A DNA stretch of 64,000 nt from an uncultured Oscillospiraceae bacterium (GTDB lineage: Bacteria; Bacillota; Clostridia; Oscillospirales; Ruminococcaceae). The stretch covers positions 139,943-203,942 of the forward strand of contig CAKSLI010000003.1 of assembly GCA_934466475.1 (NCBI GenBank). The letters are read 5' to 3'. Below the pieces are notes generated by a model that saw only the letters and a program-made list of their open reading frames with translations, was not told the origin of the DNA and did not search any database. The translations under genes were made by a program, and so were the position numbers. Of this stretch, positions 43,618-52,623 are shown in pieces; position 1 is the first letter of the stretch; every line of letters begins with the position of its first letter.

Positions 43618-43637
43618 TAGCTTTTTTAATTATTTCA

Positions 43638-43669
43638 AAAAAAGAGCGCCGCACGCGCAGCGCCCTTTT
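43638..43669 (-). terminator. Terminator after the RNHCP gene
   Basis: A GC-rich stem (GGGCGCTGCG... GCGGCGCTC) followed by TTTTTTT on the minus strand. Confidence 0.65.
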
Positions 43670-43683
43670 CAACAATTAACCGT

Positions 43684-44109
43684 TTATTTCATTGAGCCGT
43701 CCCCGCCCATAAGCGCGGTGAGCTCCTCAATGCGCTCTATCGGGAACGGAGGCTCGCACAGCGGCTTCAGCGCTATGCTCATCAGCTTCATGGGATTGTC
43801 GTCAGCAGCGGTGCGGTTGCTTGAAAACACGCCGCACCGCCGGCAGCGGTGTATTATAGCCCACTCGCCGCTCTTCCTGACCCAGACCGCCACAGGCTCC
43901 ATTATCCCGCCGCAGTCGGAAGCCCGGTCGCCAGGCTCGTTATCAACGTGCAGGCTGGAAAGGCAGTTCGGGCAGTGATTCCTGTGGCCGCTTCCCGCGC
44001 CCTCCGGAACCACGGTCCTCCCGCATACGCGGCAGGTGAATACGTCATTGCACGGGTGAGTCTTATAATATCCTTTTTCGTAGAGCTTTCTCTTATTTTC
44101 ACGGTTCAT
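43684..44109 (-). CDS. RNHCP domain protein
   Basis: 141 residues. The domain takes its name from the motif seen here as SGHRNHCPNCLSSLHVD. Further Cys pairs (CRVCGR, CGG, CRRCGVFSSNRTAADDNP) suggest two zinc sites. RNHCP proteins are small, mostly bacterial and without known function; nucleic acid binding is a reasonable guess from the zinc ribbons. Same strand as tsaB, but separated by 134 bp that includes a CCGGGAGG palindrome (44151-44181). Confidence 0.88.
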   Translation of the reverse strand: MNRENKRKLYEKGYYKTHPCNDVFTCRVCGRTVVPEGAGSGHRNHCPNCLSSLHVDNEPGDRASDCGGIMEPVAVWVRKSGEWAIIHRCRRCGVFSSNRTAADDNPMKLMSIALKPLCEPPFPIERIEELTALMGGDGSMK

Positions 44110-44243
44110 TCTGTGTCCTCCATACGTTCGTCCAAAGTTAAGTCAGAACGCCGGGAGGAATGCCGTCCGCAGACCTCCCGGTCAACGAACAATAGCCGAT
44201 GTAAAGTTAGTCAAACAAATTCTCCTTGTGTCAGTAATTAAAG

Positions 44244-44936
44244 TTATTCCGTAACTGGCCTGCCCTCGCGCGCCAGTCTCTCGCGCTCCGCCTGGGGGAG
44301 CCTGAGATAGCTCGGCATGAGCGCCGCCGGGTCGATAAGCGCCCTGCCCTGCGCCGCAAGGCACACTCCGCTGCCGCGCTGGAATCTCAGGGGATACGGT
44401 GCGAGCTCAAACTTTTCCCCGGTGGACTTATGCGCAAGCTCCGCGCCGTCTCCGGCGAGTATCATCCTGCCGGACATGGTTTCAAGCTCCTTTGCGAGCT
44501 CCTCCAGACGTATCGCGCGGTCACCGCACAGGCGGGTGATAACTCCGCCCTCGCTGCGGAAAACGGCATTGTAGACCTGCCCGCAGCGTGCGTCCATGCA
44601 GCAGACTATCGTGCCGTCTATCCCCGGGAAGTTGTACGCTATCGCCTCCAGCGAGGAAACGGGGACGCACTTCTTCCCCGCGCCGTAGCACATTCCCTTG
44701 ACGGTGGAAACCCCTATTCGCAGTCCGGTGAAAGATCCCGGACCCACAGTCACAGCCGCTGCGTCAAGGTCGGCTATGGAAACTCCCGCGCACTTCATCA
44801 TGCTCTCTATCATCGGGAGAAGCGTCTGGGAATGCGTGTGCTTCGTGTTCAAAAACTGCTCTGCGATTATCCTGCCGGAATCGTCCATAAGTGCGCAGCC
44901 TGCGCTTATCGCGGAGCTGTCTATGCCTAAAATCAT
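44244..44936 (-). CDS. tsaB: tRNA t6A37 modification partner TsaB
   Basis: 230 residues. ASKHA-fold protein that pairs with TsaD for transfer of threonylcarbamoyl to A37 of ANN-decoding tRNAs. Motifs: ILGIDSSAISAGCALMD, HSQTLLPMI, VGPGSFTGLRIGVSTVKG. The C-terminal part (PSYLRLPQAERERLA) is standard. GGGAG precedes the ATG. It follows tsaE by 20 bp. No rimI or tsaD follows, although that order is common. Confidence 0.95.
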   Translation of the reverse strand: MILGIDSSAISAGCALMDDSGRIIAEQFLNTKHTHSQTLLPMIESMMKCAGVSIADLDAAAVTVGPGSFTGLRIGVSTVKGMCYGAGKKCVPVSSLEAIAYNFPGIDGTIVCCMDARCGQVYNAVFRSEGGVITRLCGDRAIRLEELAKELETMSGRMILAGDGAELAHKSTGEKFELAPYPLRFQRGSGVCLAAQGRALIDPAALMPSYLRLPQAERERLAREGRPVTE

Positions 44937-44956
44937 CTTATCACTCCCTCAGCGTA

Positions 44957-45610
44957 TCACAGATACGACTTGTTTTCAAGCTCGTTCCAGTAGGGCTTCA
45001 TGCCGCGGCTCTCCATATAATGCGTGAACGTGTCAGCATTTTCCGCCGAAATGCGAGGCTCTGTCCAGAGAGCGCCGCAGCCCTCGCAGATACGGACGAT
45101 ATCTCCGGTCTGCCTTACGGTGGAGCGGGAGACCTCGTTGCTGCCGCACAGCGGGCAGACGATGCGTCCGCTGACCTTTATGCGCCGCTCACTGTCGCCG
45201 GATTTCTTGATGCGTATTTTCAGTATGGTGCGGGTGCTGTCGCCGGAAAGCTCCTGCTCAAGACCCTCGATGTTCTCGCTCCATTCCGCCGCGATTATTC
45301 CGCCGCGGTCGAGGTAATCAAGGAACCCAATAGCGTACAGGTCGTCATAGCTGTCTATGCGGTAGAGGTCGAAGTGGAACAGCGGCAGTCTGCCATCGGT
45401 GTACTCGTTTACCAGGGCGAATGTCGGACTGGTGACCGGGTCGGTTATGCCGAGAGCCGCGGCAAGCCCCTTGGTGAAAGTGGTCTTGCCGGCGCCCATG
45501 TCTCCCTCGTAGAGGATAATATCTCCCGCCCGGAGCTGGGTCGCTATCTCGGCGGCTATGCGTGCGGTGTCCTCCGGGCTTTCCGAGATGTACTCAACGT
45601 ATTCTTCCAT
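44957..45610 (-). CDS. tsaE: tRNA t6A37 ATPase TsaE with C-terminal zinc-ribbon extension
   Basis: 217 residues. Residues 1-145 are TsaE, with the Walker A GDMGAGKTT at 36-44, TSPTFALVNEY and the FHFDLYRID and AAEWSENI motifs. TsaE drives the TsaB-TsaD complex by ATP hydrolysis. Residues about 150-217 are extra: Cys152, Cys155, Cys175 and Cys178 (CPLC and CEGC) make a likely zinc ribbon, followed by a tail ending YWNELENKSYL. Ordinary TsaE is about 150 residues. The ATG overlaps the fhs stop (TGATG) and the RBS is weak, so translation depends on coupling. Confidence 0.92.
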   Translation of the reverse strand: MEEYVEYISESPEDTARIAAEIATQLRAGDIILYEGDMGAGKTTFTKGLAAALGITDPVTSPTFALVNEYTDGRLPLFHFDLYRIDSYDDLYAIGFLDYLDRGGIIAAEWSENIEGLEQELSGDSTRTILKIRIKKSGDSERRIKVSGRIVCPLCGSNEVSRSTVRQTGDIVRICEGCGALWTEPRISAENADTFTHYMESRGMKPYWNELENKSYL

Positions 45611-47280
45611 CAGAACAGACCTGTGATCTTTCCGTCCGCGTCAACGTCAATGTTATCAGCGGCGGGAACCTTCGGCAGACCGGGCATTACCATAACGTCG
45701 CCGGTGTAAACTACCACGAATCCCGCGCCTGCGGAAGCCCTCACATCGCTGACGGTTATCCTGAAATGCTCCGGCTTGCCGAGCTTTGCCGGATCGTCTG
45801 AGAGGGAGTACTGGGTCTTTGCAACGCATACCGGAACTCTGTCCATGCCGAGCGCTTCGATCTCCTTGAGCGCCTTTGCCGCCTTGGGAGTGAAGTCCAC
45901 GCCGTCAGCACGGTATATCTCCTTTGCGATGATATCCAGCTTCTCCTTTACCGTGAGCTTCTCGTCATAGAGCGGTCTGTAATCGCTCTTTGTGCTCTCG
46001 ATGGTCTCAACGACTGCGTTTGCGAGCTCGATTCCGCCCTCGCCGCCCTTCAGGAACACATCCGAGAAAGCGACCTTTGCGCCGTGCTTCTCGCAGTAGT
46101 CCTTGACTACCGCGATCTCAGCGTCAGTATCAGTGTAGAAGTGGTTGATTGCAACCACTACCGGAACGCCGAACTTTTTCAGGTTTTCAATGTGAACGCC
46201 GAGGTTTACGATTCCCTTTTCGAGAGCCTCTACGTTCTCCTTTGTGAGGTCGGGCTTTGCAACTCCGCCGTTGTACTTCAGCGCGCGTATAGTTGCAACC
46301 AGCACGGTGCAGTCGGGCTTGAGTCCGGCATAACGGCACTTGATGTCAAAGAACTTCTCAGCGCCGAGGTCAGAGCCGAAGCCGGCTTCAGTGATCGTGT
46401 AATCACAGAGCTTCATAGCGAGTTTGGTAGCTCTCACGGAGTTGCAGCCGTGCGCGATATTTGCGAACGGACCGCCGTGGATAAGCGCGGGGTTGCCCTC
46501 GAGTGTCTGCACGAGGTTCGGGTTTATGGCGTCCTTGAGGAGCGCGGTCATTGCGCCGACAGCGTGGAGGTCGCGTGCAAATACCGGCTCGCCGGAATAG
46601 GTGTAGGCGACAAGGATATTGCCGAGGCGCTCCTTAAGGTCCTCAAGATCTGAAGCAAGGCAGAGGATAGCCATTATCTCGCTGGCAACGGTGATCTGGA
46701 AGTGATCCTCGCGCGGGATTCCGTTCACCTTGCCGCCCATGCCGATAACGCAGTTGCGGAGGGCTCTGTCGTTCATGTCGAGAACGCGCTTGAAGAGTAT
46801 CCTGCGGACGTCAATGCCGAGCGCGTTTCCCTGCTGGATGTGATTGTCCATGAGCGCTGCGAGCAGGTTGTTAGCCGCTGTAATGGCGTGCATGTCTCCG
46901 GTGAAGTGCAGGTTGATGTCCTCCATGGGGACTACCTGAGAATATCCGCCGCCTGCCGCGCCGCCCTTGATTCCGAACACCGGGCCGAGGGACGGCTCGC
47001 GCAGTGCAAGTATCGACTTCCTGCCGGTCTTGTTCATTGCCTCGCAGAGACCTACGGAGGTCGTGGTCTTGCCCTCGCCCGCGGGGGTCGGGTTGATCGC
47101 GGTCACAAGTATCAGCTTTCCGTCCGGCTTGTCTGCGAGCCTGTTGAACAGCTTCTGAGAAAGCTTCGCCTTATAGTGTCCATAGGGCTCCAGTTCTTCT
47201 TCCTCAATGCCGAGATTCGCAGCGATCTCGGTGATTTTCTTCATTTTCGCCTGCTGTGCGATTTCAATATCTGTAAGCAT
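45610..47280 (-). CDS. fhs: Formate--tetrahydrofolate ligase
   Basis: 556 residues, normal for this enzyme, which makes 10-formyl-THF from formate, THF and ATP. Motifs: [19 protein letters not shown] (ATP loop), [32 protein letters not shown] and [24 protein letters not shown] precedes the ATG. It supplies one-carbon units for purines, fMet-tRNA or acetogenesis-type routes. The window has no other Wood-Ljungdahl genes. 15 bp after parC. Confidence 0.97.
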   Translation of the reverse strand: MLTDIEIAQQAKMKKITEIAANLGIEEEELEPYGHYKAKLSQKLFNRLADKPDGKLILVTAINPTPAGEGKTTTSVGLCEAMNKTGRKSILALREPSLGPVFGIKGGAAGGGYSQVVPMEDINLHFTGDMHAITAANNLLAALMDNHIQQGNALGIDVRRILFKRVLDMNDRALRNCVIGMGGKVNGIPREDHFQITVASEIMAILCLASDLEDLKERLGNILVAYTYSGEPVFARDLHAVGAMTALLKDAINPNLVQTLEGNPALIHGGPFANIAHGCNSVRATKLAMKLCDYTITEAGFGSDLGAEKFFDIKCRYAGLKPDCTVLVATIRALKYNGGVAKPDLTKENVEALEKGIVNLGVHIENLKKFGVPVVVAINHFYTDTDAEIAVVKDYCEKHGAKVAFSDVFLKGGEGGIELANAVVETIESTKSDYRPLYDEKLTVKEKLDIIAKEIYRADGVDFTPKAAKALKEIEALGMDRVPVCVAKTQYSLSDDPAKLGKPEHFRITVSDVRASAGAGFVVVYTGDVMVMPGLPKVPAADNIDVDADGKITGLF

Positions 47281-47295
47281 TTTATGTCCTCCAAA

Positions 47296-49530
47296 TTACA
47301 TCAGCGTGAGCTGATCGATGTCCTCGTCTGTCGCCGTTCCCGCGGAGGGAATGGTCTTTATGCGCAGCGCCTCTATATCCTTTACGCCGCTGTTTTCCAC
47401 CGGGTAAGCTCCGGAGAGCTCCGCCCTGGTAAGGCGCATTACCTGAACGCCCTGGGTATCACGCGACGCCTTCGGCAGCACCAGCGCGGTATTGAACACC
47501 AGCGCCTTTCCCGCCGTGGATCTCAGCACGAAATCCGCCTCGCCCTTTATCAGGAATATCCCCACAAGCTCCGACAGGCCGGAGTAGGCTCCGGAGAGCT
47601 TGCGGCGCTTCGTCTTGGTCTCGTAGCTGGAAAGCGGCACCTTTGCGCACTTTCCGTTGCGGAAGAACATCACCAGCGTTTCGCTGTAATCCTCCGTCAC
47701 CGCAAGGAAGCGTATGCTCTCGCCGTCATCGAATCCGAGCTTCGCCGGGATATAGTCGCCCATTGCGCTTGCCTTGGTCTCGTCAAAGTCGGCGCAGCGC
47801 GTCTTGTATACCTGCTGTTTGTCCGTAAAGAACAGCAGCTCTGCATTTCCGCTGACCTCACGCGCGAGGATCACCTCGTCGTTCTCTTTCAGCTTATGCT
47901 GACTGCTCATGCGCAGCGACTGCGGCGTTATCTTCTTGAAATACCCCTCGCGGGTCAGGAAGATGTTCACCGGGCCGAGCTTCACCGGCTCCTCTGCGGC
48001 ATCTGCGGATTCCTCCACATCGTAAAGGAACATCGTGCGGCGCGGCTGACCGTATTTCTTCGCGATATCGCGGAGCTCCTCGATTATAAGCTTGTTGACG
48101 CGCTTTTCATTCCCCAGGATATCCTCCATGTCCGCGATCTCCTTTTCGAGGTCTGCGGTCTCCTGCGTGCGCTTGAGGATATATTCCCGGTTGATGTGGC
48201 GGAGCTTTATTTCTGCAACATATTCCGCCTGGACCTCGTCAATGCCGAAGCCGACCATAAGGTTCGGAACTACCTCCGCCTCCTCGTCGGTCTCGCGGAT
48301 AAGCTTTATCGCGTAGTCGATGTCGAGCAGTATCTTTTTTAGACCGTTCAGCAGGTGGAGCTTCTCTTTCTTCTTTTTCAGGTCGAAAGCCACACGTCGC
48401 TTCACGCAGCCGCGGCGGAATATCGTCCACTCGTTCAGTATCTCGTACACGCCCATGACGCGCGGGCTTCCGTTTATCAGGACGTTGAAGTTGCAGTTGA
48501 AGTTGTCCTGAAGCGGCGTCAGCCTGAACAGCTTGTTCATAACCGCGTCAGGGTCCTGACCCTTTTTCAGGTCGAACGCAAGCCGCAGACCGGAAAGGTC
48601 GGTCTCATCTCGCACGTCGGATATCTCCCTGAGTTTTCCGTCCTTGACCAGCTCCACTACCTTGTCGATTATCGCCTCGATCGTGGTGGTCGGCGGTATC
48701 TGAGTTACCTCGATACAGCGGGAATCCGGGTCGTAGTTATATACCGCCCTGACCTTTACGGCACCCATTCCGGTGCGGTATATCTTGTTCATCTCGGCTT
48801 CGTCATAGACGATGTAGCCGCCTCCCGGGAAATCCGGACCTTTCAGCGTGGAAAGCGCGTCATGCTCCGGGTCCTTCATCAGCGCAATGGTCGTCTCGCA
48901 GACCTCGCTGAGGTTGAACGAGCATATATTGCTCGCCATGGATACCGCAAGTCCGAAGTTGTTGTTCACCAGCACCGCCGGATATCTCACCGGGAAAAGG
49001 CTGGGCTCAAGCATGGTGTTGTCGTAATTCGGCACCATGTCGACTGCGTCCTTGTCTATCTCGGCAAAGAGTTCGCCGCTTATCGGCTCCAGCTTCGCCT
49101 CGGTGTATCGCGAAGCCGCATACGCCATGTCGCGGGAATACGCCTTGCCGAAGTTGCCCTTGCTGTCAACGTATGGGTGTAGAAGCGCTTCGTTTCCGCG
49201 CGCAAGCCTTACCATGGTTTCGTAAATCGCAGCGTCGCCGTGGGGATTCAGCCGCATGGTCTGACCGACGATATTCGCGGACTTGGTGCGGTTTCCGGTC
49301 AGGAGCCCCATTTTATACATGGTATACAGCAGCTTCCTGTGCGAGGGCTTGAAGCCGTCTATCTCCGGGAGTGCGCGGCTGACGATAACGCTCATTGCGT
49401 ATGGCATATAGTTTTCTTCCAGGGTGCTGACTATATCTTTCTGCTCGACAATGCCGCTGCCCTCGATGTAGGCTCCCGACATTGAGGAGCTGAAGCGCTT
49501 CGGCTGCTTTTTCGGGTTATTCTTTTTCAA
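47296..49530 (-). CDS. parC: DNA topoisomerase IIA subunit A, topoisomerase IV-like paralogue
   Basis: 744 residues starting at TTG 49530 (AAAGGA 9 nt before). Breakage-reunion domain with the catalytic tyrosine Tyr142 (AASRYTEAKL), then a coiled coil and a C-terminal beta-pinwheel. No GyrA box (QRRGGKG) is found, so topoisomerase IV-like activity (decatenation) is more likely than gyrase. In the quinolone-binding helix the position of E. coli Ser83 is Ala100 and that of Asp87 is Glu104 (GDAAIYETM). parE lies 32 bp upstream. Confidence 0.92.
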   Translation of the reverse strand: MKKNNPKKQPKRFSSSMSGAYIEGSGIVEQKDIVSTLEENYMPYAMSVIVSRALPEIDGFKPSHRKLLYTMYKMGLLTGNRTKSANIVGQTMRLNPHGDAAIYETMVRLARGNEALLHPYVDSKGNFGKAYSRDMAYAASRYTEAKLEPISGELFAEIDKDAVDMVPNYDNTMLEPSLFPVRYPAVLVNNNFGLAVSMASNICSFNLSEVCETTIALMKDPEHDALSTLKGPDFPGGGYIVYDEAEMNKIYRTGMGAVKVRAVYNYDPDSRCIEVTQIPPTTTIEAIIDKVVELVKDGKLREISDVRDETDLSGLRLAFDLKKGQDPDAVMNKLFRLTPLQDNFNCNFNVLINGSPRVMGVYEILNEWTIFRRGCVKRRVAFDLKKKKEKLHLLNGLKKILLDIDYAIKLIRETDEEAEVVPNLMVGFGIDEVQAEYVAEIKLRHINREYILKRTQETADLEKEIADMEDILGNEKRVNKLIIEELRDIAKKYGQPRRTMFLYDVEESADAAEEPVKLGPVNIFLTREGYFKKITPQSLRMSSQHKLKENDEVILAREVSGNAELLFFTDKQQVYKTRCADFDETKASAMGDYIPAKLGFDDGESIRFLAVTEDYSETLVMFFRNGKCAKVPLSSYETKTKRRKLSGAYSGLSELVGIFLIKGEADFVLRSTAGKALVFNTALVLPKASRDTQGVQVMRLTRAELSGAYPVENSGVKDIEALRIKTIPSAGTATDEDIDQLTLM

Positions 49531-49562
49531 AAAACTACTTCCTTTATATTATTGTGTGGAAA

Positions 49563-51548
49563 TCAACTTATGTCAGCGGCGGCAAGGTACCTGCTTCCGT
49601 TTTCCTTTATGAAGCGCTTGCGCCCCTCCAGATTGTTGCCGAGCAGCACATCGAACATCTCGCGCGTTGCTTCAACATCGGTGGGATTCACCTTTATCAG
49701 GCGGCGCGTTTCGGGATTCATGGTGGTCAGGCTCATCATGTCAGGGTCGTTCTCGCCGAGACCTTTGCTTCGCTGAATGGTGTACTTGTTCTCGCCTATC
49801 ATGCCGAGGATCTTGGTTTTCTCCGGCTCGGTGTAGGCGAAATAGGTGCGCTCCTTGGTGGTTATCTCATACAGCGGGGATTCCGCAATGTAGACATAGC
49901 CCTTTTCGATAAGCGTGGGGCAGAGCTCCTGTATCATCGTCAGAATGAGCGTGCGTATCTGGAATCCGTCCTCATCGGCATCGGTACAGATAACGATCTT
50001 ATTCCAGCGGAGGTTGTCAAGGTTGAACGTTGAAAGCTGCCTGTTCGCCTTGGTCTTTACCTCTACTCCACAGCCGAGTACCTTTATGAGATTCGTGATT
50101 ATCTCGCTCTTGAATATCTTGTCATAGCTTGCCTTGAGGCAGTTGAGTATCTTTCCGCGCACCGGAATTACCGCCTGGAACTCCGCGTCCCGGGCGAGCT
50201 TTACGGATCCCAGCGCCGAATCACCCTCCACGATATAGACCTCGCGGCGGGAAACATCCTTGCTGCGGCAGTCCACGAACTTGTCTATACGGTTGGTGAG
50301 GTCTATCGTGCCGGTAAGCTTCTGGAGCGTGCTCTGGCGCACCTTGTCGGCGTTCTCGCGGGAACGCTTGTTTATCAGCACCTGAGTGCCTATCTTCACG
50401 GCTTCGTCCGGGTTTTCAAGGAAGTAAACCTCCAGCTGATGTTTCAGCCACTCGGTCATTGCCTCGGTGATGAACTCGTTGTTTATCGCCTTTTTCGTCT
50501 GGTTTTCATAGCTTGCCTGGGTCGAAAAGTTGTTGGAAATGAACACGAGGCAGTCCTCTACGTCCTCCCACTTTATGCTCTTTTCGCCCTTGTTGTACTT
50601 ATTTCCGCTTTTCAGGTAGCCGTCTATCTGGGACAGGAACGCTTTCTGGAGCGCTTTCTGAGGGCTTCCGCCGTGCTCCAGCCAGCTGGAGTTGTGGTAG
50701 TGCTCGATAAACTGTACTTCCTTGCTGAACGTGAACGCAACGTTCATTTTCAGCTTGTATTCGTCCTTGTCCTCGCGGTCGCGTCCCTGGCGCTCCGCCG
50801 TCCAGCACTGCGGAGTTGTCATCGACTTGTCGCCGACTACCTCCATAAGATAATCCCTGATGCCGTTCTCATAGCAGAATATCTGCTCGGTGAAGGTGCC
50901 GTCCTCGTGCTCGTCCTTTAAGACCAGCTCAACGCCGTCGTTCACTATCGCCTGCCTGCGGAGAATATCCGCGAGGTAATCCGCGCCGATGTCGATATCC
51001 GTGAACACCTCGAGGTCGGGCTTCCAGGTTATTCTGGTGCCGGTGGAGCCGTCCCCGCGGGACTTCTTGAATCCGCGCTCATCCGGGGTCACGTTGAAGC
51101 CCTTTTCAAAGCGCAGCGAATAATTCCACTGCCCCCTGCGGCTCTCTACCTCCATATATTCGCTGGAGAACTGCGTTGCGCAGAGTCCGAGGCCGTTCAG
51201 ACCGAGCGCGAACGAGTAGTTTCCGCCGGAGTTGTTGTTGTACTTGCTTCCTGCGTACAGGGTGCAGAACGCAAGCTCCCAGTTGTACCTGTCCTCAGCC
51301 TTGTTGAAATCTATCGGGATACCGCGTCCGAAATCCTCTACGGTTATCGACTTATCCGCATGGAGCGTGATGATTATTCGCTTTCCGTAGCCCTCGCGCG
51401 CCTCGTCTATCGAGTTCGAGATGATCTCAAACACCGAATGGCGGCAGCCGTCCACGCTGTCAGAGCCGAAAATTACTCCCGGGCGCAGCCGGACCTGGTC
51501 AGGGCCTTTCAGCGATACCAGATCATTGTAATTATTTTCCTTTGCCAT
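49563..51548 (-). CDS. parE: DNA topoisomerase IIA subunit B, topoisomerase IV-like paralogue
   Basis: 661 residues. GHKL ATPase (Glu41 and Asn45 in FEIISNSIDEA; VEDFGRGIPID; LGLNGLGLCATQ), transducer, and Toprim (VEGDSALGSVKLARD, CTDADEDGFQIRTL, QRSKGLGEND). Several motif residues differ from standard GyrB/ParE: SALGS for SAGGS, DADEDGFQ for DADVDGAH. This fits the divergent second type IIA set found in many clostridia. AGGAGAGG precedes the ATG. First gene of the parE-parC-fhs-tsaE-tsaB run. Confidence 0.93.
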   Translation of the reverse strand: MAKENNYNDLVSLKGPDQVRLRPGVIFGSDSVDGCRHSVFEIISNSIDEAREGYGKRIIITLHADKSITVEDFGRGIPIDFNKAEDRYNWELAFCTLYAGSKYNNNSGGNYSFALGLNGLGLCATQFSSEYMEVESRRGQWNYSLRFEKGFNVTPDERGFKKSRGDGSTGTRITWKPDLEVFTDIDIGADYLADILRRQAIVNDGVELVLKDEHEDGTFTEQIFCYENGIRDYLMEVVGDKSMTTPQCWTAERQGRDREDKDEYKLKMNVAFTFSKEVQFIEHYHNSSWLEHGGSPQKALQKAFLSQIDGYLKSGNKYNKGEKSIKWEDVEDCLVFISNNFSTQASYENQTKKAINNEFITEAMTEWLKHQLEVYFLENPDEAVKIGTQVLINKRSRENADKVRQSTLQKLTGTIDLTNRIDKFVDCRSKDVSRREVYIVEGDSALGSVKLARDAEFQAVIPVRGKILNCLKASYDKIFKSEIITNLIKVLGCGVEVKTKANRQLSTFNLDNLRWNKIVICTDADEDGFQIRTLILTMIQELCPTLIEKGYVYIAESPLYEITTKERTYFAYTEPEKTKILGMIGENKYTIQRSKGLGENDPDMMSLTTMNPETRRLIKVNPTDVEATREMFDVLLGNNLEGRKRFIKENGSRYLAAADIS

Positions 51549-51611
51549 TTATGCCTCTCCTGTTTACCGCAGCTACGCCGCAAATGAGCATAAAACTGCA
51601 TTATCTTTTTT

Positions 51612-51640
51612 AGTATAACACAATTCTCAAAAAAAAGCAA
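51612..51640 (-). promoter_or_regulatory. Sigma-A promoter for the parE-tsaB operon
   Basis: TTGCTT, 17-bp spacer, TGT-TATACT on the minus strand. Confidence 0.6.
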
Positions 51641-51693
51641 GTAGCATAACGGCGCAAATTACCGCGCTTTATAAAAGAAACTGCCGCTGCCTA

Positions 51694-51722
51694 TTGATTT
51701 TTTTACGGAATTGTGCTAGAAT
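51694..51722 (+). promoter_or_regulatory. Sigma-A promoter for the acetyltransferase at 51771
   Basis: TTGATT, 17-bp spacer, TGC-TAGAAT. The operator at 51731 begins 8 bp after the -10. Confidence 0.7.
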
Positions 51723-51730
51723 AGAAGCAC

Positions 51731-51746
51731 GTTAGTCAAATCTAAC
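51731..51746. promoter_or_regulatory. Operator GTTAG-N6-CTAAC, site 3
   Basis: GTTAG-TCAAAT-CTAAC, at the same place relative to the -10 as site 1 of the DUF3793-flavodoxin promoter. The shared motif suggests one regulator for both loci. Confidence 0.65.
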
Positions 51747-51770
51747 CAACTTTCAACAGGAGGATACAAC

Positions 51771-52370
51771 ATGGTCAGGATCACTGAATTGAGCGAAAGA
51801 GAGATCGAAGAAATAGGCGAGGCGTTCGCCGACCACCCCTATGCGGACGGCGAAAAAGGGATGTCATACCTTTTCGAAAGCCGCGACAAGCTGAAGGAAT
51901 ACATCTGCGGCTACGCCCGCGCCATGATCAGGGGCGGATATCTTTACAGCACGGGCGAAAATCACGAAGCGTTCGTGGCTTACAAATATTCCAAGGACAA
52001 AATGTCCGCCGCGGCAGGGATCGAGCTGCTGAAAGCGGTATTCCGCACGCTCGGATTCAGCGGCGCAGTGAAAATGCTGAAGTCCATGAAAAGCGGCGGG
52101 AGATCCTACGAGGACATCTTCAAGAAAACAAAAAAGCCGTACATTTTCGTCGGGATGCTCGTTGTCCGCAAGCAGTATCAGGGTCATGGCTTCATGCGCA
52201 AAGCGCTCGATATCGCCTTTGAGGACGGAAGAAAAATGCACTGCCCCGTTATCCTCGAAACGGACGCAGTGCTGAAACGCGACAAGTATGTTCATCTCGG
52301 AATGGACAATGTCCAGACAAGAAAGATAAATGAAAGCTCATATCTGTACGACCTTGTAAGGCAGCCCTGA
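51771..52370 (+). CDS. GNAT-like N-acetyltransferase
   Basis: 199 residues. The acetyl-CoA motif region reads IFVGMLVVRKQYQGHGFMRKALDIAFEDG (RxxxGxG/A type), and the C-terminal LETDAVLKRDKYVHLGM is typical of GNAT proteins with a C-terminal strand pair. The N-terminal 100 residues include a short YFESRDKLKEYICGY helix and a less conserved insert. Substrate unknown; control by the GTTAG-N6-CTAAC operator may tie it to iron or redox stress. AGGAGG precedes the ATG. Confidence 0.82.
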   Translation: MVRITELSEREIEEIGEAFADHPYADGEKGMSYLFESRDKLKEYICGYARAMIRGGYLYSTGENHEAFVAYKYSKDKMSAAAGIELLKAVFRTLGFSGAVKMLKSMKSGGRSYEDIFKKTKKPYIFVGMLVVRKQYQGHGFMRKALDIAFEDGRKMHCPVILETDAVLKRDKYVHLGMDNVQTRKINESSYLYDLVRQP

Positions 52371-52421
52371 GCCGGCGCTTGACATTGCGCCGCCGGTGTG
52401 ATATACTCAAATAAAATTTAG

Positions 52422-52594
52422 GGCAACACCGCACAAAGACCATTTATTGGATTTTGCACGTGTCTTGCTTGCATCTTTTCCGTCATCTTGCACAATTCGT
52501 CCTAGCAAGGCGATAGCCTTGCGTTGTCCTCGTTGTACAATCTGACGAAAAATCTGACTGCGCAATACACGCACATTCTTTGTGCGGTATTGCC
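52422..52594. mobile_element. MITE family 2 (173 bp)
   Basis: Terminal repeats GGCAACACCGCACAAAGA and TCTTTGTGCGGTATTGCC (one mismatch in 18), flanked by TTAG on both sides (52418-52421, 52595-52598). The inside holds AAGGCGATAGCCTT and other small palindromes and no gene. It lies directly upstream of the gene at 52624 and may supply or disturb its promoter. Confidence 0.85.
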
Positions 52595-52623
52595 TTAGAA
52601 CAGAACGAGGTGACAGCCGGAGC

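Noticed and set aside
44200..44225. Additional GTTAG operator near 44211 (GTTAGTCAAACAAA)
   Set aside because: Only the left half-site matches; the CTAAC half is absent and no promoter is nearby.
52582..52623. N-terminal extension of the Cys-rich protein into the MITE
   Set aside because: The extra 14 residues are encoded partly by the MITE terminal repeat; the conserved protein begins at ATG 52624.
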